From Atherix ibis (Eukaryota; Arthropoda; Insecta; Diptera; Athericidae), in the NCBI GenBank assembly GCA_958298945.1, contig OY282606.1, positions 86,807,696 through 86,871,695 on the forward strand: a stretch of DNA of 64,000 nucleotides, in the 5' to 3' direction. The notes under the pieces were generated by a model. It had not been told where the DNA came from, did no database searches, and saw nothing but the letters and a program-made list of their open reading frames with translations. How positions within the stretch are numbered: position 1 is the stretch's first letter; the number at the start of each line of letters is the position of its first letter. The translations under genes were made by a program, and so were the position numbers. Of this stretch, positions 22,776-34,814 are shown piece after piece.

Positions 22776-23955
22776 AAGCCTAAATCCGCCGTTTGCTCAT
22801 AGATGGCGTGATTGAGCGTATTAAGCTAACATGGGCACGCCATACTTTTTTTGTATGAGTTTGACATCTGTCACCATTAATCAGTGCACATTGTCAGCAA
22901 TTTCGTACAGCAAAATACATTTTTCCTTTGGTAATCGTGTCTTGTTTTGTGCCAGAAAAAGAGCATATGCGGGAAGCTCTGCTTTTCTGCTTCAATTTGA
23001 AAAAATCGGCTGCCGGATCGCACCGAATACTAATGGAGGCCTATGGTGATACTGCTCTATCGGCAACAACGTGCCGAGATTTGTTTCGTCGGTTCAGAGA
23101 AACATGGCAATTTTGACTTGTGGAACAAGAAGCGTGAAAAACGACCTAGGGGAAGATTGGAACAAGAAGCGTGAAAAACGTCTGCGTGCCATGGGGAAGA
23201 TTGAAAAGATCGGAAAATGGGTGCCGCATGAATTGAACGATAGGCAGATGGAGCGATGCCAAAACACATGCGAAATCTTGCTTGCCAGACAAAAAAGAAA
23301 GTCGTTCCTGCATCGGATTGTGATAGGCGATGAAAAGTGGATATATTTCGATAATAATAATGATACCGGCCAACCATCAACATCTTCCCCAAGACCAAAT
23401 CGCTTTCGACGATGCTGTACGTTTTTTTTTGGGATCAGCAGGGTATCGTCTACTATGAGATGTTGAAACCTGGTGAAACTGTCAATGCCCACCGCTACCA
23501 CCAACAACTCATCAAATTGCACCGTGCTCTGCGTGAAAAAAGATCGGATTATCAACAAAGACATGACAAGCTAGATCGTCCTCCACGACAACGCATCATC
23601 GCACACGTCAAAAATGGTCCGAAACTACTTGGAGACACTCGACTTGGAGGTGCTACCCCACTTCGCTTACTCTCCAGACCAGGCCCCTTCCGATGACCAC
23701 CTATTTTCGATAATGGGCCACGCGCTCCCTGAGCAGCACTTCGATTCTTACGAAGGCATCCGAAAATTGCTTGATGAGTGGTTTTCCTCGAAAGAGAAGG
23801 CATTTTTTTGCCTAGGTATCCACAAATTGCCCGAGAGATGGGGAAATTGTATAGCTAGCGAAAGAAAGTACTTTGAATAAATTTGATTTTGCTTTCTATA
23901 AAAAAAACATGTGTTTTTTGACTTAAAAACAGCGAATTTAAGCTTATACACCTGG
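22776..23955 (+). mobile_element. Mos1-like mariner, copy C
   Basis: The right end (GCTTATACACCTGG) is followed by TA at 23956-23957. The left end has lost about 13 bp and starts at AAGCCTAAATCCGCC. It is the only one of the four Mos1-like copies on the plus strand. Confidence 0.9.
22937..23880 (+). pseudogene. Mos1-like transposase, copy C
   Basis: The original start is now GTG at 22937 and the stop (TAA, 23878-23880) is preserved. The N-terminal helix-turn-helix reads VPEKEHMREALLFCFNLKK and TTCRDLFRRFRE; a frameshift and a deletion of the second helix-turn-helix follow. A duplicated GGAAC-AAGAAGCGTGAAAAACG block sits at 23123 and 23159. The core has VPHELNDRQMERCQNTCEI, GDEKWIYF with the first Asp, DQQGIVYYEMLKPGETVNAH, then a frameshift before the HDNA region. 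The last frame ends RNYLETLDLEVLPH, SPDQAPSD with the third Asp, GHALPEQHFDSYE and IHKLPERW. Confidence 0.9.
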
Positions 23956-24094
23956 TAATTGGTATGAAACATATTTTATAATCGAAAACAGCGATGTCCA
24001 GCTTGTATTATAAATTCGTTTAACCACAAAACAACGTATTAAAATAGTAGTCAATCAAACAAATCAACAAAAAAAACCCACCATTGACTATGCA

Positions 24095-24465
24095 GCTTTT
24101 ATTGTATCCTCAAAAAGTATTTTCTTTTAAAGATCTTCCTCAGAACGATCAATTCTGAACGCTATGGTCATAAGATAATTGATTTTTCTGGGCCTAAACT
24201 TGTAAGATTCTTTTCTGGACTATACACTGTTATAAGGAAATAGCACCACAAGCCACACATTATAACAAATTTTGGCTTTAAAGTAATTTCGAGTCAATAC
24301 TTTTTTGTAATGATTTCGCATTAACGCAGATATATATTAAAATTTCGAAACCGCACGTCCAATTTTTAAATAATATCAGAATTATAGCTTGAAATGTACG
24401 ACCAAAAAAAATTACCTTAAAAGGATCTAAACCTTCAAAAAGTCTCATGGCAATTATTTGAATAA
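24095..24465 (-). repeat. Dispersed repeat F1, copy 5
   Basis: On the minus strand it reads TTTAGATCCTTTTAAGGTAA, GCGTTAATGCGAAAT, ATGTGTGGCTTGTGGTGCTA, then TTAGGCCCAGAAAAATCAAT and CATAGCGTTCAGAATTGATC. These are F1 blocks in order. The 3' core beyond CAGAATT is truncated at about 24095. Confidence 0.65.
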
Positions 24466-25879
24466 TTTTAAATACCAAACAATATAATTTTCTATCAAAA
24501 TCTTAATTTAAAGTATTTAGTTTATTTTGACTTTCTTAAGCACAAATTGGACATAATAGTTTGGTCAATATTCTATTTATATGAAAACTACTTTTATGCA
24601 ATTTATACAACGACTAACTTGAACATAAACACAAAAAAAATTAACTTTTAGAAAACAAAATCACGGATCATTGGTTTGAATATAATATGCAGAATAATGA
24701 ATAATTTTGAAATTTTACTATTCGATAAGGTTTCGAAAATTTTCCGAAAAGCTTGCAATCGTCTATAGTATCTAAGGTGCAATTATGATTTAGGATAAAA
24801 TTTTAATCAACATCAATAGAGATTGTTTATTTTCTAATAAATAAAATAACTTTAAATTTTTTTGTATTTAAATTGGCTTTGTCTATGAATACAATATCTA
24901 ATGAGGTATATACACGTACACGTGAATTTATATCATTAACAAGTGCATACACTCATTTCTCATGAATCTCATAAATGTTACGTTATTTATTCATGAATAA
25001 CTACAGTATGGCAACTGTATCATGATTTATAATCAATACTAACCTTAAGATAATCATGTACGTGTACATACCTTTGGAGGAAGAAACCCCACAAGACCAT
25101 CATATGGTAGGATGGAACAATAAAGAGAAAATAACTTTTATTTTTTTGTATAAAGAAAATCAGGACAACGAAATATTATATTATATTTTGCTGAAGCGGT
25201 GAAGAGTTTTAGTCTCGGAAACTAATTAGGGCTAATAATAGTATACTTTATGGTGAAAGCCTTCCACTTAAGTTTACCTATTTGCATTGTTTTAATAAGA
25301 CCTTGCCGTTGAAATTGTTGCAAAAAAAAAGTCCTTTTGATAAGTTGTCTGGACGCCTTGTATTGAAGCGAATATCATAAGTAGTTCTGAATTAGAGACA
25401 GTATCAGAAGAAAGCCTATTTCAATGAGTCGTGAAGAAATAACCACAATGAAAATAGAAAAAAGAAGTTTTATGAAAAGTTATAATTCCTAATGGTTTTA
25501 TAAAAATTATTTTGTATGTGTGTATGTGTGTGAGTTTTATTTATCTTCAATTTATCACACCTTTTTATATGATATTTGTTTTAAAAAAATTGATTTTTCG
25601 ATTTTGGGTTATGAGAACATAAAAGAAGTGCTCATATACATGTCCTTTGGAAAATCACTATCACACCAGAGACTTAAAAGGCATATAATTATTGGTATGA
25701 GAAGATTTTAGTTTGTACGAATTATTTTTACCAATGTACGATGTGTGGCAGAAAATGAGACTGGCATTATTAGCAGGGATCTTCCAACATTGCAGTCTTT
25801 CACTCTACATAGTTCTTAAGTTAGGCGATCTTAAATACGCTACCCTTCCAATAGAGATAAGTAAAGTTTTGTTTTTATA
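24466..25879. other. Unannotated A+T-rich DNA
   Basis: No gene is recognised. A short GTATGTGTGTATGTGTGTG run lies near 25514. Confidence 0.4.
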
Positions 25880-25960
25880 GTTTTTATAGTGTGTTATTGT
25901 TGCCAGATTGCTGTCAGTAAATTTGGCATCGATCTGGCAACAATATGAAACTATAAAAAC
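25880..25960. repeat. 29-bp-stem inverted repeat
   Basis: Arms 25880-25908 and 25932-25960 pair at 26 of 29 positions (core TATTGTTGCCAGAT / ATCTGGCAACAATA) around a 23-nt loop. Confidence 0.85.
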
Positions 25961-26027
25961 AAACAATAAACAAACATTTATTGTTAAACTTGGTAAATCT
26001 GCACGAAAAGTTTTAATGAGCTTAAAA

Positions 26028-27634
26028 TTTTCAGTAAAAAGTTTCGGTAATAATTTTCAAAATTTTCATTAAAAATTTTCATAAAAAATTTTCGGTAAAA
26101 ATTTTCATTAAAAATTTTCGGTAAAAATTTTCGGTAAAAATTTTCGGTAAAAATTTTCGGTAAAAATTTTCGGTAAAAATTTTCGGTAAAAATTTTCGGT
26201 AAAAATTTTCGGTAAAAATTTTCGGTAAAAATTTTCGGTAAAAATTTTTGATAAAAATTTTCGGTAAAAATTTTCGGTAAAAAATTTCGGATAAAATTTT
26301 CGGTAAAAATTTTTCTTAAAAATTTTCAGTAAAAATATTCGGTAAAAATTTCAGTAAAAAGATTTGGTATTAATTTTCGGAAAAAATGTTCGGTAATAAT
26401 TTCCGGTAAAAATTTTCGGTGAAAATTTTTCTTAAAAATTTTCAGTAAAAATTTTTCCTAAAAATTTTCAGTAAAAATATTCGGTAAAAATTTTCAGTAA
26501 AAAGGTTTCGTAAAAATTTTCAGTAAAATGATATGGTACAAATTTTCGGTAAAAATGTACGGTAATAATTTCCAGTACAAATTTTTGGTGAAAACTTTCG
26601 GTAAAAATTTTCGGTAAAAATTTTGGGTAAAAATTTTCGGTAAAAATTTTCGGTAAAAATTTTCGGTAAAAATTTTCGGTAAAAATTTTTCTTAAAAATT
26701 TCAGTAAAAATATTCGGTAAAAATTTTCAGTAAAAAGATTTGGTAATAATTTTCGGAAAAAAGGTTTTGTAAAAATTTTCAGTAAAATGATATGGTACAA
26801 ATTTTCGGAAAAAATGTACGGTAATAATTTCCAGTACAAATTTTCGGTAAAAATTTTCGGTAAAAATTTTCGGTAAAAATTTTCGGTAAAAATTTTCAGT
26901 AAAAATTTTCGGTAAAAATTTTCGGTAAAAATTTTCGGTAAAAATTTTCGGTAAAAATTTTCGGTAAAAATTTTCGGTAAAAATTTTCGGTAAAAATTTT
27001 CGCTAAAAATTTTCGCTAAAAATTTTCGCTAAAAATTTTCGCTAAAAATTTTCGCTAAAAATTTTCGCTAAAAATTTTCGCTAAAAATTTTCGCTAAAAA
27101 TTTTCGCTAAAAATTTTCGCTAAAAATTTTCGGTAAAAATGTTCGGTAAAAATGTTCGGTAAAAATTTTCTGTAAAAATTTTCTGTAAAAATTATCAGTA
27201 AAAATATTTGATGCAAATTTCCGGAAAAAATATTCGATAAAAATTTTCAGTAAAAATTTTCGGTAAAAATTTTCGGTAAAAATTTTTGCTAAAAATTTTC
27301 GCTAAAAATTTTCGGTAAAAATTTTCGGTAATAATTTCCGGTACAAATTTAGAACTTTTCAGTAAAAATTGTCGGTAAAAATTTTCAGTAAAAATTGTCC
27401 GTAAAAATTTTCGGTACAAATTTTCAGTAAAAATTTTCAGTAAAAATATTCTCTAAAAATTTTCGGTAAAAATTGTCGGTAAAAATTTTCAGTAAAAATT
27501 ATCAGTAAAAATATTTGATGCAAATTTCCGGAAAAAATATTCGATAAACATTTTCAGTAAAAATTTTCGGTAATAATTTCCGGTACAAATTTTCGGTAAA
27601 AATTTTTGGTAAAAATTTTCAGTAAAAATGTTCA
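26028..27634. repeat. 13-bp minisatellite, about 1.6 kb
   Basis: The unit is AAAAATTTTCGGT, repeated with point variants about 120 times. A homogeneous sub-block of the variant ending CGCT fills about 27001-27123. Longer variant strings recur as blocks, for example near 26330-26590 and again near 26690-26835, and near 27185-27245 and again near 27490-27555, indicating segmental duplication of multi-unit stretches. Thirteen is coprime with three, so each strand shows a 13-residue periodic frame; the open frames at 26468-26839 and 27195-27419 are artefacts of this. Confidence 0.95.
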
Positions 27635-28138
27635 GTCCCTAAAGAAGAAAACCAAATCTCGCTCAGGAAATCCTTCAACATCGAAAACTGATGAAAATAT
27701 GGAATAAGTGAGGGTTGTTGTGAGATCATACCAGCGAAAAACATTGAAAGGTCTTAGAAAAAGGGTTCTTCGAATCAGATTCGATATTTGAAAAAAGTGT
27801 AGGATCCATCATCACAACTGCACAAGTCCCCAGTTACTTTATTCAAATGATCTAATACCAAATAATACTTAAAAGGATGTCATCTTCGTGCTTTCGATAG
27901 CATCCAAAGAAGTATAACCGAGGACGTGAAGGCGATTTAAGTTGAAGCCTTCCAATACTGCCTCAAAAACGAATTATATTTAAAGTAAATACAAAAAATC
28001 AGTCACATTAATTTTCTGCTTAAATATTGATTATGATGAGCGCAACAACGAAATAGATTTGAATCGGTGATGCTAACTCTATACCGTTAACAATGTCGGT
28101 CATCATAATTTCAATTTTTTTATACCAAACGTGAATGC

Positions 28139-28530
28139 ACTTTAACTGTTTCGTTTGGCGGTTAACAACAACTTGATGGTGGCATTGTCCTCCTCGTGAT
28201 ATTGCAAATGAGAAACCTTAACGGACGCCCTAAATTGCACTTCCAATCGCAGCTTGATATCATCAGTCATAGACACCGTCTGAGATGTGATATCGACTGC
28301 AGTTGCAGACATCTTGTGTAATACAGTAACCGCACTCGAGTCGATAATATGGAAAATCAGCCAACTGTGTTGGTGTAGTTCCGCTACAATGCTATAAAGG
28401 CTTTGTTATTTACCGACTTAAAACTATCAGCCCCAGACAACCAGACTAGGCCGCCCATTATAACCACACAACAGCCACAATTCTTCAGTCGAGATACTAT
28501 ATTGATACGCAGGCCAAGGTTTTCTTCTTA
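28139..28530 (-). pseudogene. Unrecognised coding-like fragment
   Basis: I do not recognise the protein. On the minus strand a frame opens at about 28530 with EENLGLRINIVSRLKNCG and runs through GGLVWLSGADSFKSVNNKAF to a TAG near 28385. In an overlapping frame it continues AELHQHSWLIFHIIDSS and then, with no stop for 87 codons, to KLLLTAKRNS and TAA at 28142. Codon choice is unlike its surroundings, with many third-position G or C (ATC, CTG, GTG, GAG, GCC), and local G+C is higher. An internal ATG at 28312 has A at -3 and would give a 56-residue product. The simplest reading is a decayed exon or processed gene fragment with one frameshift; a lost mobile-element gene is also possible. Confidence 0.4.
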
Positions 28531-29195
28531 TTATTTTTATTCTGTTTTTTTTTTAAATAATATAAGAATATTTTTTTAAAAATAAATAATAATGATAAGT
28601 TTAATTAGAAAATATTTGTTTTTGGTTGTTTTAATATGTTAACTGTTATAAAGAATGATAACTTCTGAATATGATTCAGCGATTTATTAATTTGTATATT
28701 ATGGGCAGAATTAATATTTATAATTGGTAGAATGCTCATGAATACAAACGCTTTAAGGATGCTGACTGAAAAGATTTCAAGACAAATACGGTTTACTTAA
28801 AATTGTACATGGCTGCCATCTTTATTTCCGTAAGAACAGACCTTTAGTTCTATTCCATTAAATAAAAACCTATTCAGAAGAAATACAACTCAATAAGAGT
28901 TCATCCAAAGCTTTTTCAGTATATTACGAACGTATTTTGAGCTTTTATAAAATGCTCGTACATCTTTCTTACAGGGTAATTTATCGTAGTTAGTCATGGT
29001 ATATATTGATCCTTTTAACCTTTATTATATAAAATTATTGATATTGTCGCAATAAGTGAGCTGATCAACAGACTGAGGGGAATACTCCCCTAATATTTTC
29101 CACATCAACTAACTAAGGGGCATGGCACATCTTTGACTATTTATAGAGAAGCAGACTGAATGAATGGTGGAAGATCTCAACACATAGGGTAGGCC
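28531..29195. other. Unannotated A+T-rich DNA
   Basis: No gene is recognised. Confidence 0.4.
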
Positions 29196-29960
29196 ATCTG
29201 TTGGATTTTTTTTCAACTTTCAAAATATCTGTCAAAACACACATGTCATAATTTTGTTTTTATAGCTGTCAAATATAAAATAGTACAATTTTGATCATAG
29301 TCTCATTAAAAATAGAACAAACGAATTTTAATCAAAAGAAATTTTTACGTAAACGGGTGTTCTGTAAAAATAACTATTTATCGAAAATTATCTTTAATAA
29401 CGCAACGCACATTTTCAAAATGACGGCTACGTTTAATAAACAAAATTATTGAATTTGGGACTCGAAAAATGCTCATGGGATTTACAAAAACCGATGCAAG
29501 CTAAAAAAAAGTCTCTTTTTAGGATCTTCTTTTTATAAAATGATCGTGAAAAGACAATTACAGTTAATTCTTAACAATATCGTGACATCTTAAGGAACTT
29601 TTTGTGATCGAAAGTAAATAAATTGAATATGAATGAGCTTTGGTTTCAAAAAAAAAAACGGTTCTACACGTATAAGCAATAAATTCGGTGCTCGAATAAT
29701 CTCACAAAATGCTTATTTGAATTGGCGGCCAAGATCTTCCAATTTGACGCTGTTAAAATTTTTATTTTGCAGTCACTTGAAAGAAAAAATATATACCAAT
29801 CATTAAAGAACATTTTTAAGACCTCAAGAATAAAAATATTAAGGGTCTTATTGGGAAAAGCAATTGAAAATTTCATAGTTTGGATGCAGGACGGGAAACT
29901 GTGTTATTATGAAAGGTTTCTGATGTTTGCTCATGATATATTTATACAGGTTAAATAACA
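29196..29960 (+). repeat. Dispersed repeat F2, uninterrupted copy
   Basis: The blocks TATCTGTCAAAACACACATG, TTTTATAGCTGTCAA, AAACGGGTGTTCTGTAAAA, GGGATTTACAAAA, ATGAATGAGCTTTGGTTTCA, GAATAATCTCAC and GCGGCCAAGATCTTCCAATT recur in the same order at 38046-38380 and 40460-40850. No coding capacity or terminal repeats are recognised. Confidence 0.7.
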
Positions 29961-32900
29961 AACAACAAATGGCCAACCATTTAATATTTCTCATATCCAA
30001 AACGAATATTATTTAACACCGGACTTTTATTGAAACAGTCTTTCTCCACTATAGGAAAGATGACTTTCTCAATAAGAATTCCTGCGACCCAAAAACTACT
30101 TCCCTAAGTACTCTTGTTTGATTTTTTAAATTAATCGAATATACGCAATACACTGTAAATTGCCTTTTTTAACTGAAGTTCGGATAATTTTTTTTATGTG
30201 GAAAAGCTGACATAGACGACCCACAATAAACATAAAACGGCTAAATGGTTTGATGGTCATAGCGCTACAGAATGGTCTCTGACTCTTATCTCACATACCT
30301 TATGTATAAACAAACAGAGAAAAAAAAATTCCAATAAAAAAATTAACATCAAAATTCATTTTCAGAGCCTATAAAATTTTTTGTTTTAAAAAAAAAAATT
30401 CTCAAAAAGCATTTTAAAAATTTCCAAAAAAAAATTTTAATGACTATCAAAAAGATAATATTAATAGTAAATTAAAAAACGCTTTTTTAAGCAAGAAAAA
30501 ATTAAAATCTTGTCGATGTAAAATGTATAAGTTCCTACCACTACTTATGCACATTCGTTAGTTTGTGGGAAAAATATATAAAATCAACATATTCGATCAG
30601 ACGCAATAAGCTTGCATTATACTTTGTTCAGACTCACCTTTAACCTTGACATTGGGTAGAAAATACCTTCAGACTGTTTAGTGTATGGGGGTGGATTGAA
30701 GTAGAGATGTGGGTTGGAATATAATTGCAATGCCACGGTAACAAAATGTTTAAAATCTAAAAGAAAAAACAAAAAAAAAACGAATGACAAAGTTGAAAAC
30801 GAGTCCCAGTCGTGTAGACGAAAATATGTAAAAATAGAAGGATTGACAAAGGCACAACAGAACAGCGATAAAGAAAATCAATCTGCCGAAAATGTTTCCA
30901 AGTCATGTGAGAAATTTGACATTGAAGTTGAAGTGCAGGCAAGGCAACCAACCACCAACCAACCACCAGTTAGCCAGTCAGCCAAGAAGTCTGGCAGTTA
31001 GTTAGGCAGCCAACCAGTTACCCAGCCAGTGAGTCCATCAAGAACGTGGTTCAAGAACGTTGTTAATGCACTTTGCAAATGGACAAAACAAACAGGACAG
31101 AACAGGCAAGAGAATTGGAGAAAATTCAGACTATTATATGGGTTAAAAAAGGACAGACGAGTCCAGACAGTCGAAAAACTCTGCGAAGAGGACGAGAATG
31201 GCATGCAACCAAAGCCACGTGTCCGATCATCGTATAACCCTTCCTTCATGGTTGGTATTCCCATTGACGTTGCCGTACTACTCATTCGGAAAGGCTGCGT
31301 TGTCTGCGTATTCCCATTATTTATAGTTGCACCTTTTTTTTTTTTGTAGACCAATTTTGATATAAAAAAAAAAAGATAGAATGCATTTAAGTTATCTGCA
31401 AGGACTTTTTTTGATTGGACGATTATTTGTATGTCAATAGTCACCATGGTCAGATAAATAGATTTCAAGAACCAAAACTATTTCACTAAGAACAAGGTCA
31501 AAAGAAATGAACACACTTTTGAGGAAATAAAAATTGTCTATCGAAAAAAAACAAAACAAACAGGAAAAAACATTTTTGCATTTATGTAAATATCTTTTTC
31601 TATTGTTATTATATGATATCCAAGAATATTAATAGATACTTTGCATGCGATTTGGATTTGTTTTGAAGTCACTTAAATAATATGAAAACATCAAATAAAA
31701 ATGCACAAATATTTTTTGGAAAACTCGTAAGTTTATAAAGCCAACTATAAAAAGAACACACTACTACAAAGACATCCTCCTTTAATTATTATCAACATGA
31801 CTGAGATGCACTTTGCAAAAATGATTATGTATTGTAAACCCCCCCCCCCCCATCAGTATGCATCACACACTTGCAGGGACAGAAAGTGTTATCGAAATTC
31901 GGATTGGAGGCTATATAATAGAATCAGAGCATAGGCGGTACTAAATTTGTTGGTAAACTGACTTATGGTTATATGGATGCTCTTGGGGATGCCCCATTGT
32001 ATTGTGTGCATTCGATTCTTTCGATATTCTAGACTATGGCGAGACTATCAGTCTGTCTGGTGTAATAGGATAGTCTATGGTCACCAGAGCCGCACAACTG
32101 CAGGCCCAGTTCAGTTTTGCATGAATTCCGTCTTCGTGCACTGGCATTGCCATCATTTCTGAAAAGTAATCCCAACCGCCAACTCACCCCACCAAAACGT
32201 GCACATGTATTTCTAGTGGTTTTAACCCAATTAAGTGATAGCCAAAAATGGCTGACAGTTTGTAGAGATTTGTCCCTCGTATTCTCTATCGTAAGGCTTG
32301 CACAATTCTGACTTCTCTCAGCCCACATTGCGTATATGGTATTATGCATATTTTATGAAAATAAAAATGCGTAGACACACTAACTCCTCATAAATGTGTG
32401 CATATTTCATAAGAATCTACCCACTTTATAACAGGAAGAATCCGAAGTGGCAAGTGGGCAGAGGGTGCTTGTCAGTCAGTAATTTCTGTGAGTCGGCATT
32501 TGATTTAAATGCACTTTAAACGACTCTGTGTGAGTAGTTTGGTATCGATCGACAGAGTTTTTGGTGTTTGGTTGCACCGGAACGAGGACACCCCTTGCAA
32601 CTTTTTAAATATTTCAAGGTCAGACGTAGTACTACGGCAAAATGCCAACCAGATGATGTTATGTTTTGACAATAAACTTAGGTGTGTGTGTGTGTTTGTG
32701 TGTATAAATGCGCCTGCCTAATGCATATTGTTTGGTCTGGCTGGGTCTGGTAAAGTCTAGCCTAGTCTGGAATGGTCTGTTCTGTTTTGGCATGTCTGAA
32801 TCTCATATTCCAACAGTACGACCATATTCCATACAATATAGTTAAGTCCCACTCGGCTGATAGGGTCTAATATGGTTTTTTGTTTGGTTTCGCCACAAAC

Positions 32901-34245
32901 TGATCAGGTCTGGATTGATTTGCTATCGTCTTGTAACCAACACCCAAGCTAATGCTTTGCAACCAACAATTGTCTTACAAACAATTTGAATAGGAAAGCT
33001 TAAAATAATCTTTCATTTAATTATAATAATTGATTATTCAGTTTTTTTTTTGGTTATTTCGTTTATTTCCTTAAAAAAACGAATTAAAAATTTAAATAAT
33101 GTCATTTTTAGCAATAAATATTTTTGAATTTGTTTTTCCCTAAAATATTAATTTTACATTACATTTGTTAGAAAAACATCTCAACTTATTGATGGCATTT
33201 TAATTTCCGTTAAAAAAATATATAAATTTACCACAATAATTATTAGGAAAATTAAACTTTTATCAGCCACGTGTACTTAAAAATTATTACGAGTACCTTA
33301 AACTAAATTTTTTATCATAAAAACAAAAAAAAAAAAATTATTTAAGACTGATTTTTAAAACTGTGTAACAGATTATATGCTATGCCTTCTTTTTAGATAG
33401 GAAAATTGGTTTATCTAAAGCAATATGAATTTATTTATAATTATAAATATTGTTTTTATTATATCAGCACAAAAAAAACCAATATTTTAAATTACTTAAA
33501 CAATACGAGTTAAGTCCCAACGTCATTTCCGAATAGCATTTAACTCAGAATCCTGAGCAATATATCCTAGTCGAGCCGGAGTTTGGACCCCACTTAATAT
33601 AATATTTATACCCACAATATTCCAGTTGATTCTAAGACTTTTCACGTAGCTACCAATCATCATTTACAATCCCATTTGCATAATCTTTAATCCTAGTTTA
33701 GGAGATAGATAGTGAAGATAAATGAACAAAAAAGTGCTCGCATTACTTTTACTCTTTGCCAAGGACAATTTACTTCTTTATGACTTAATGGCAATATGAT
33801 TCCATAATTTACGTACTAAATTTGTGAGTTGAAGCTAACAAAACTTTTAAAATAAAATGCAATCACAAAACCCGTTTGGACTTATGAAATTGAAATTTTT
33901 GATTCAACGAAACGTATCTAACGCCCACCGTATCAAATTTTTACAATCCAAGGTTCTCTGTAAAATTATGATTCTCTGTAAAATTATGATGATAAGAATC
34001 ATGATCTTAATGTTCAGGACCTGTGCAATTTCTGTTACTAAAACTTTCACTCCCGTTTATCCTATCTTCATAGTCGCACTCGTAAGAGAACTATCACCTA
34101 TTACCTTTTTTGGATATAATCATCGTAAACTAAAATGAGAATGTCATCGAGATTTTTTAGATTCAATTCAAAATATTTAATTTTAAAAATCAGACCCTTC
34201 TTAAAAAGTATACAAAATAAACATGTGATTATGAAGAAAAAGAAT
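29961..34245. other. Unannotated DNA, partly G+C-richer
   Basis: No gene is supported. Simple repeats: CCAAC-type runs at about 30945-31025, a 13-base C run at 31839-31851, (GT)n at 32681-32706 and a degenerate 10-bp GGTCTGG tandem at 32734-32789. The stretches 30,700-31,350 and 31,900-32,900 are less A+T-rich and may be older unique DNA or untranslated exon; open frames of 95 residues (30714-31001, plus) and 106 residues (32029-32349, minus) show no domain. Confidence 0.4.
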
Positions 34246-34313
34246 TAGTTCCAGCCGGGATCCAACCGGAGACCTTCTGCGTGTAAAGCAGATGTGATAA
34301 CCGCTACACCATA
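34246..34313 (-). tRNA. tRNA-Val(UAC)-like sequence, 5' acceptor strand lost
   Basis: On the minus strand it reads GTGTAGCGGTTATCAC (D arm), a perfect five-pair anticodon stem TCTGC/GCAGA around TTTACAC (anticodon TAC, valine), AGGTC (variable loop), TCCGG-TTGGATC-CCGGC (T arm, four pairs) and TGGAACT plus A. The expected 5' acceptor strand AGTTCCA is absent; the sequence there is CAAAGTA, the tail of a SINE. It is probably a tRNA pseudogene or a gene disrupted by insertion. Confidence 0.75.
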
Positions 34314-34540
34314 CTTTGTTTGTTGGTTTTTGTTAACGGGCCACCAGACCTCGCCAGACGCTATTGCATCCATCTGCTCAGGCGGTCTGATGGTCCGAAA
34401 GGGAAGGATAAGGGATAAGGAAATGACAGTCTAGTGGTGAGGAATTGGCGTAGGGACCATGATGCTGCAAATGGGATTCAAGAACCCACGACCCTCTGGT
34501 CTGGTAGTCCAGCACGCTATCGACTGTGCTACCTAGAGGG
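34314..34540 (-). mobile_element. tRNA-derived SINE with target duplication
   Basis: The near-identical 13-bp sequences CCGCTACACCATA (34301-34313) and CTGCTACACCATA (34541-34553) flank it. Read on the minus strand the SINE starts with a tRNA-like head: GGTAGCACAGTCGATAGCG (A-box-like), CTGGACTACCAGACC and GGGTTCTTGAATCCC (B-box-like with two extra bases). A unique body and a CAACAAACAAAG tail follow. At 227 bp it is a typical SINE length. Confidence 0.75.
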
Positions 34541-34553
34541 CTGCTACACCATA

Positions 34554-34645
34554 GTTTGTTTGTTTTGTTAACGGGCCACCAGACCTTGCCAGACGCTATT
34601 GTATCCATCTGCTCAGGCGGTCTGATAGTCCGAAAGGGAAGTACG
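34554..34645 (-). mobile_element. Truncated SINE, 3' end only
   Basis: The ~92 bp here match the 3' body and tail of the SINE at 34314-34540 (AACGGGCCACCAGACC, CAGACGCTATTG, CTGCTCAGGCGGTCTGAT, CCGAAAGGGAAG) with only a few differences. It lacks the tRNA-like head and abuts the second copy of the target duplication. Confidence 0.75.
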
Positions 34646-34814
34646 AGTATGACTTTTTTAGAAGCCCCCAGTCAATATGCTTTTGATTTTTTTTTTAAAA
34701 ACATGTATAGCCATTTACCAATTTGGAAGTTAAACTAGACAAAAAACTGTAGTATATCTAAAGGAAGTAGTTAAAGCCCACATGTGTACTATTTCTTCGT
34801 CAGGATAATATACA

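Noticed and set aside
26468..27419. Open frames of 123 and 74 residues, minus strand
   Set aside because: They are 13-residue periodic translations of the 13-bp minisatellite and not genes.
26028..27634. CRISPR-like array
   Set aside because: Repeats are contiguous 13-bp units with no spacers, in an evidently eukaryotic genome.
30714..31001. 95-residue plus-strand frame rich in Lys and Asn
   Set aside because: Low-complexity and without a recognisable domain; the end runs into CCAAC-type repeats. Left as unannotated DNA.
32029..32349. 106-residue minus-strand frame
   Set aside because: No domain recognised and a comparable frame is open on the other strand; length is plausible by chance in this less A+T-rich stretch.
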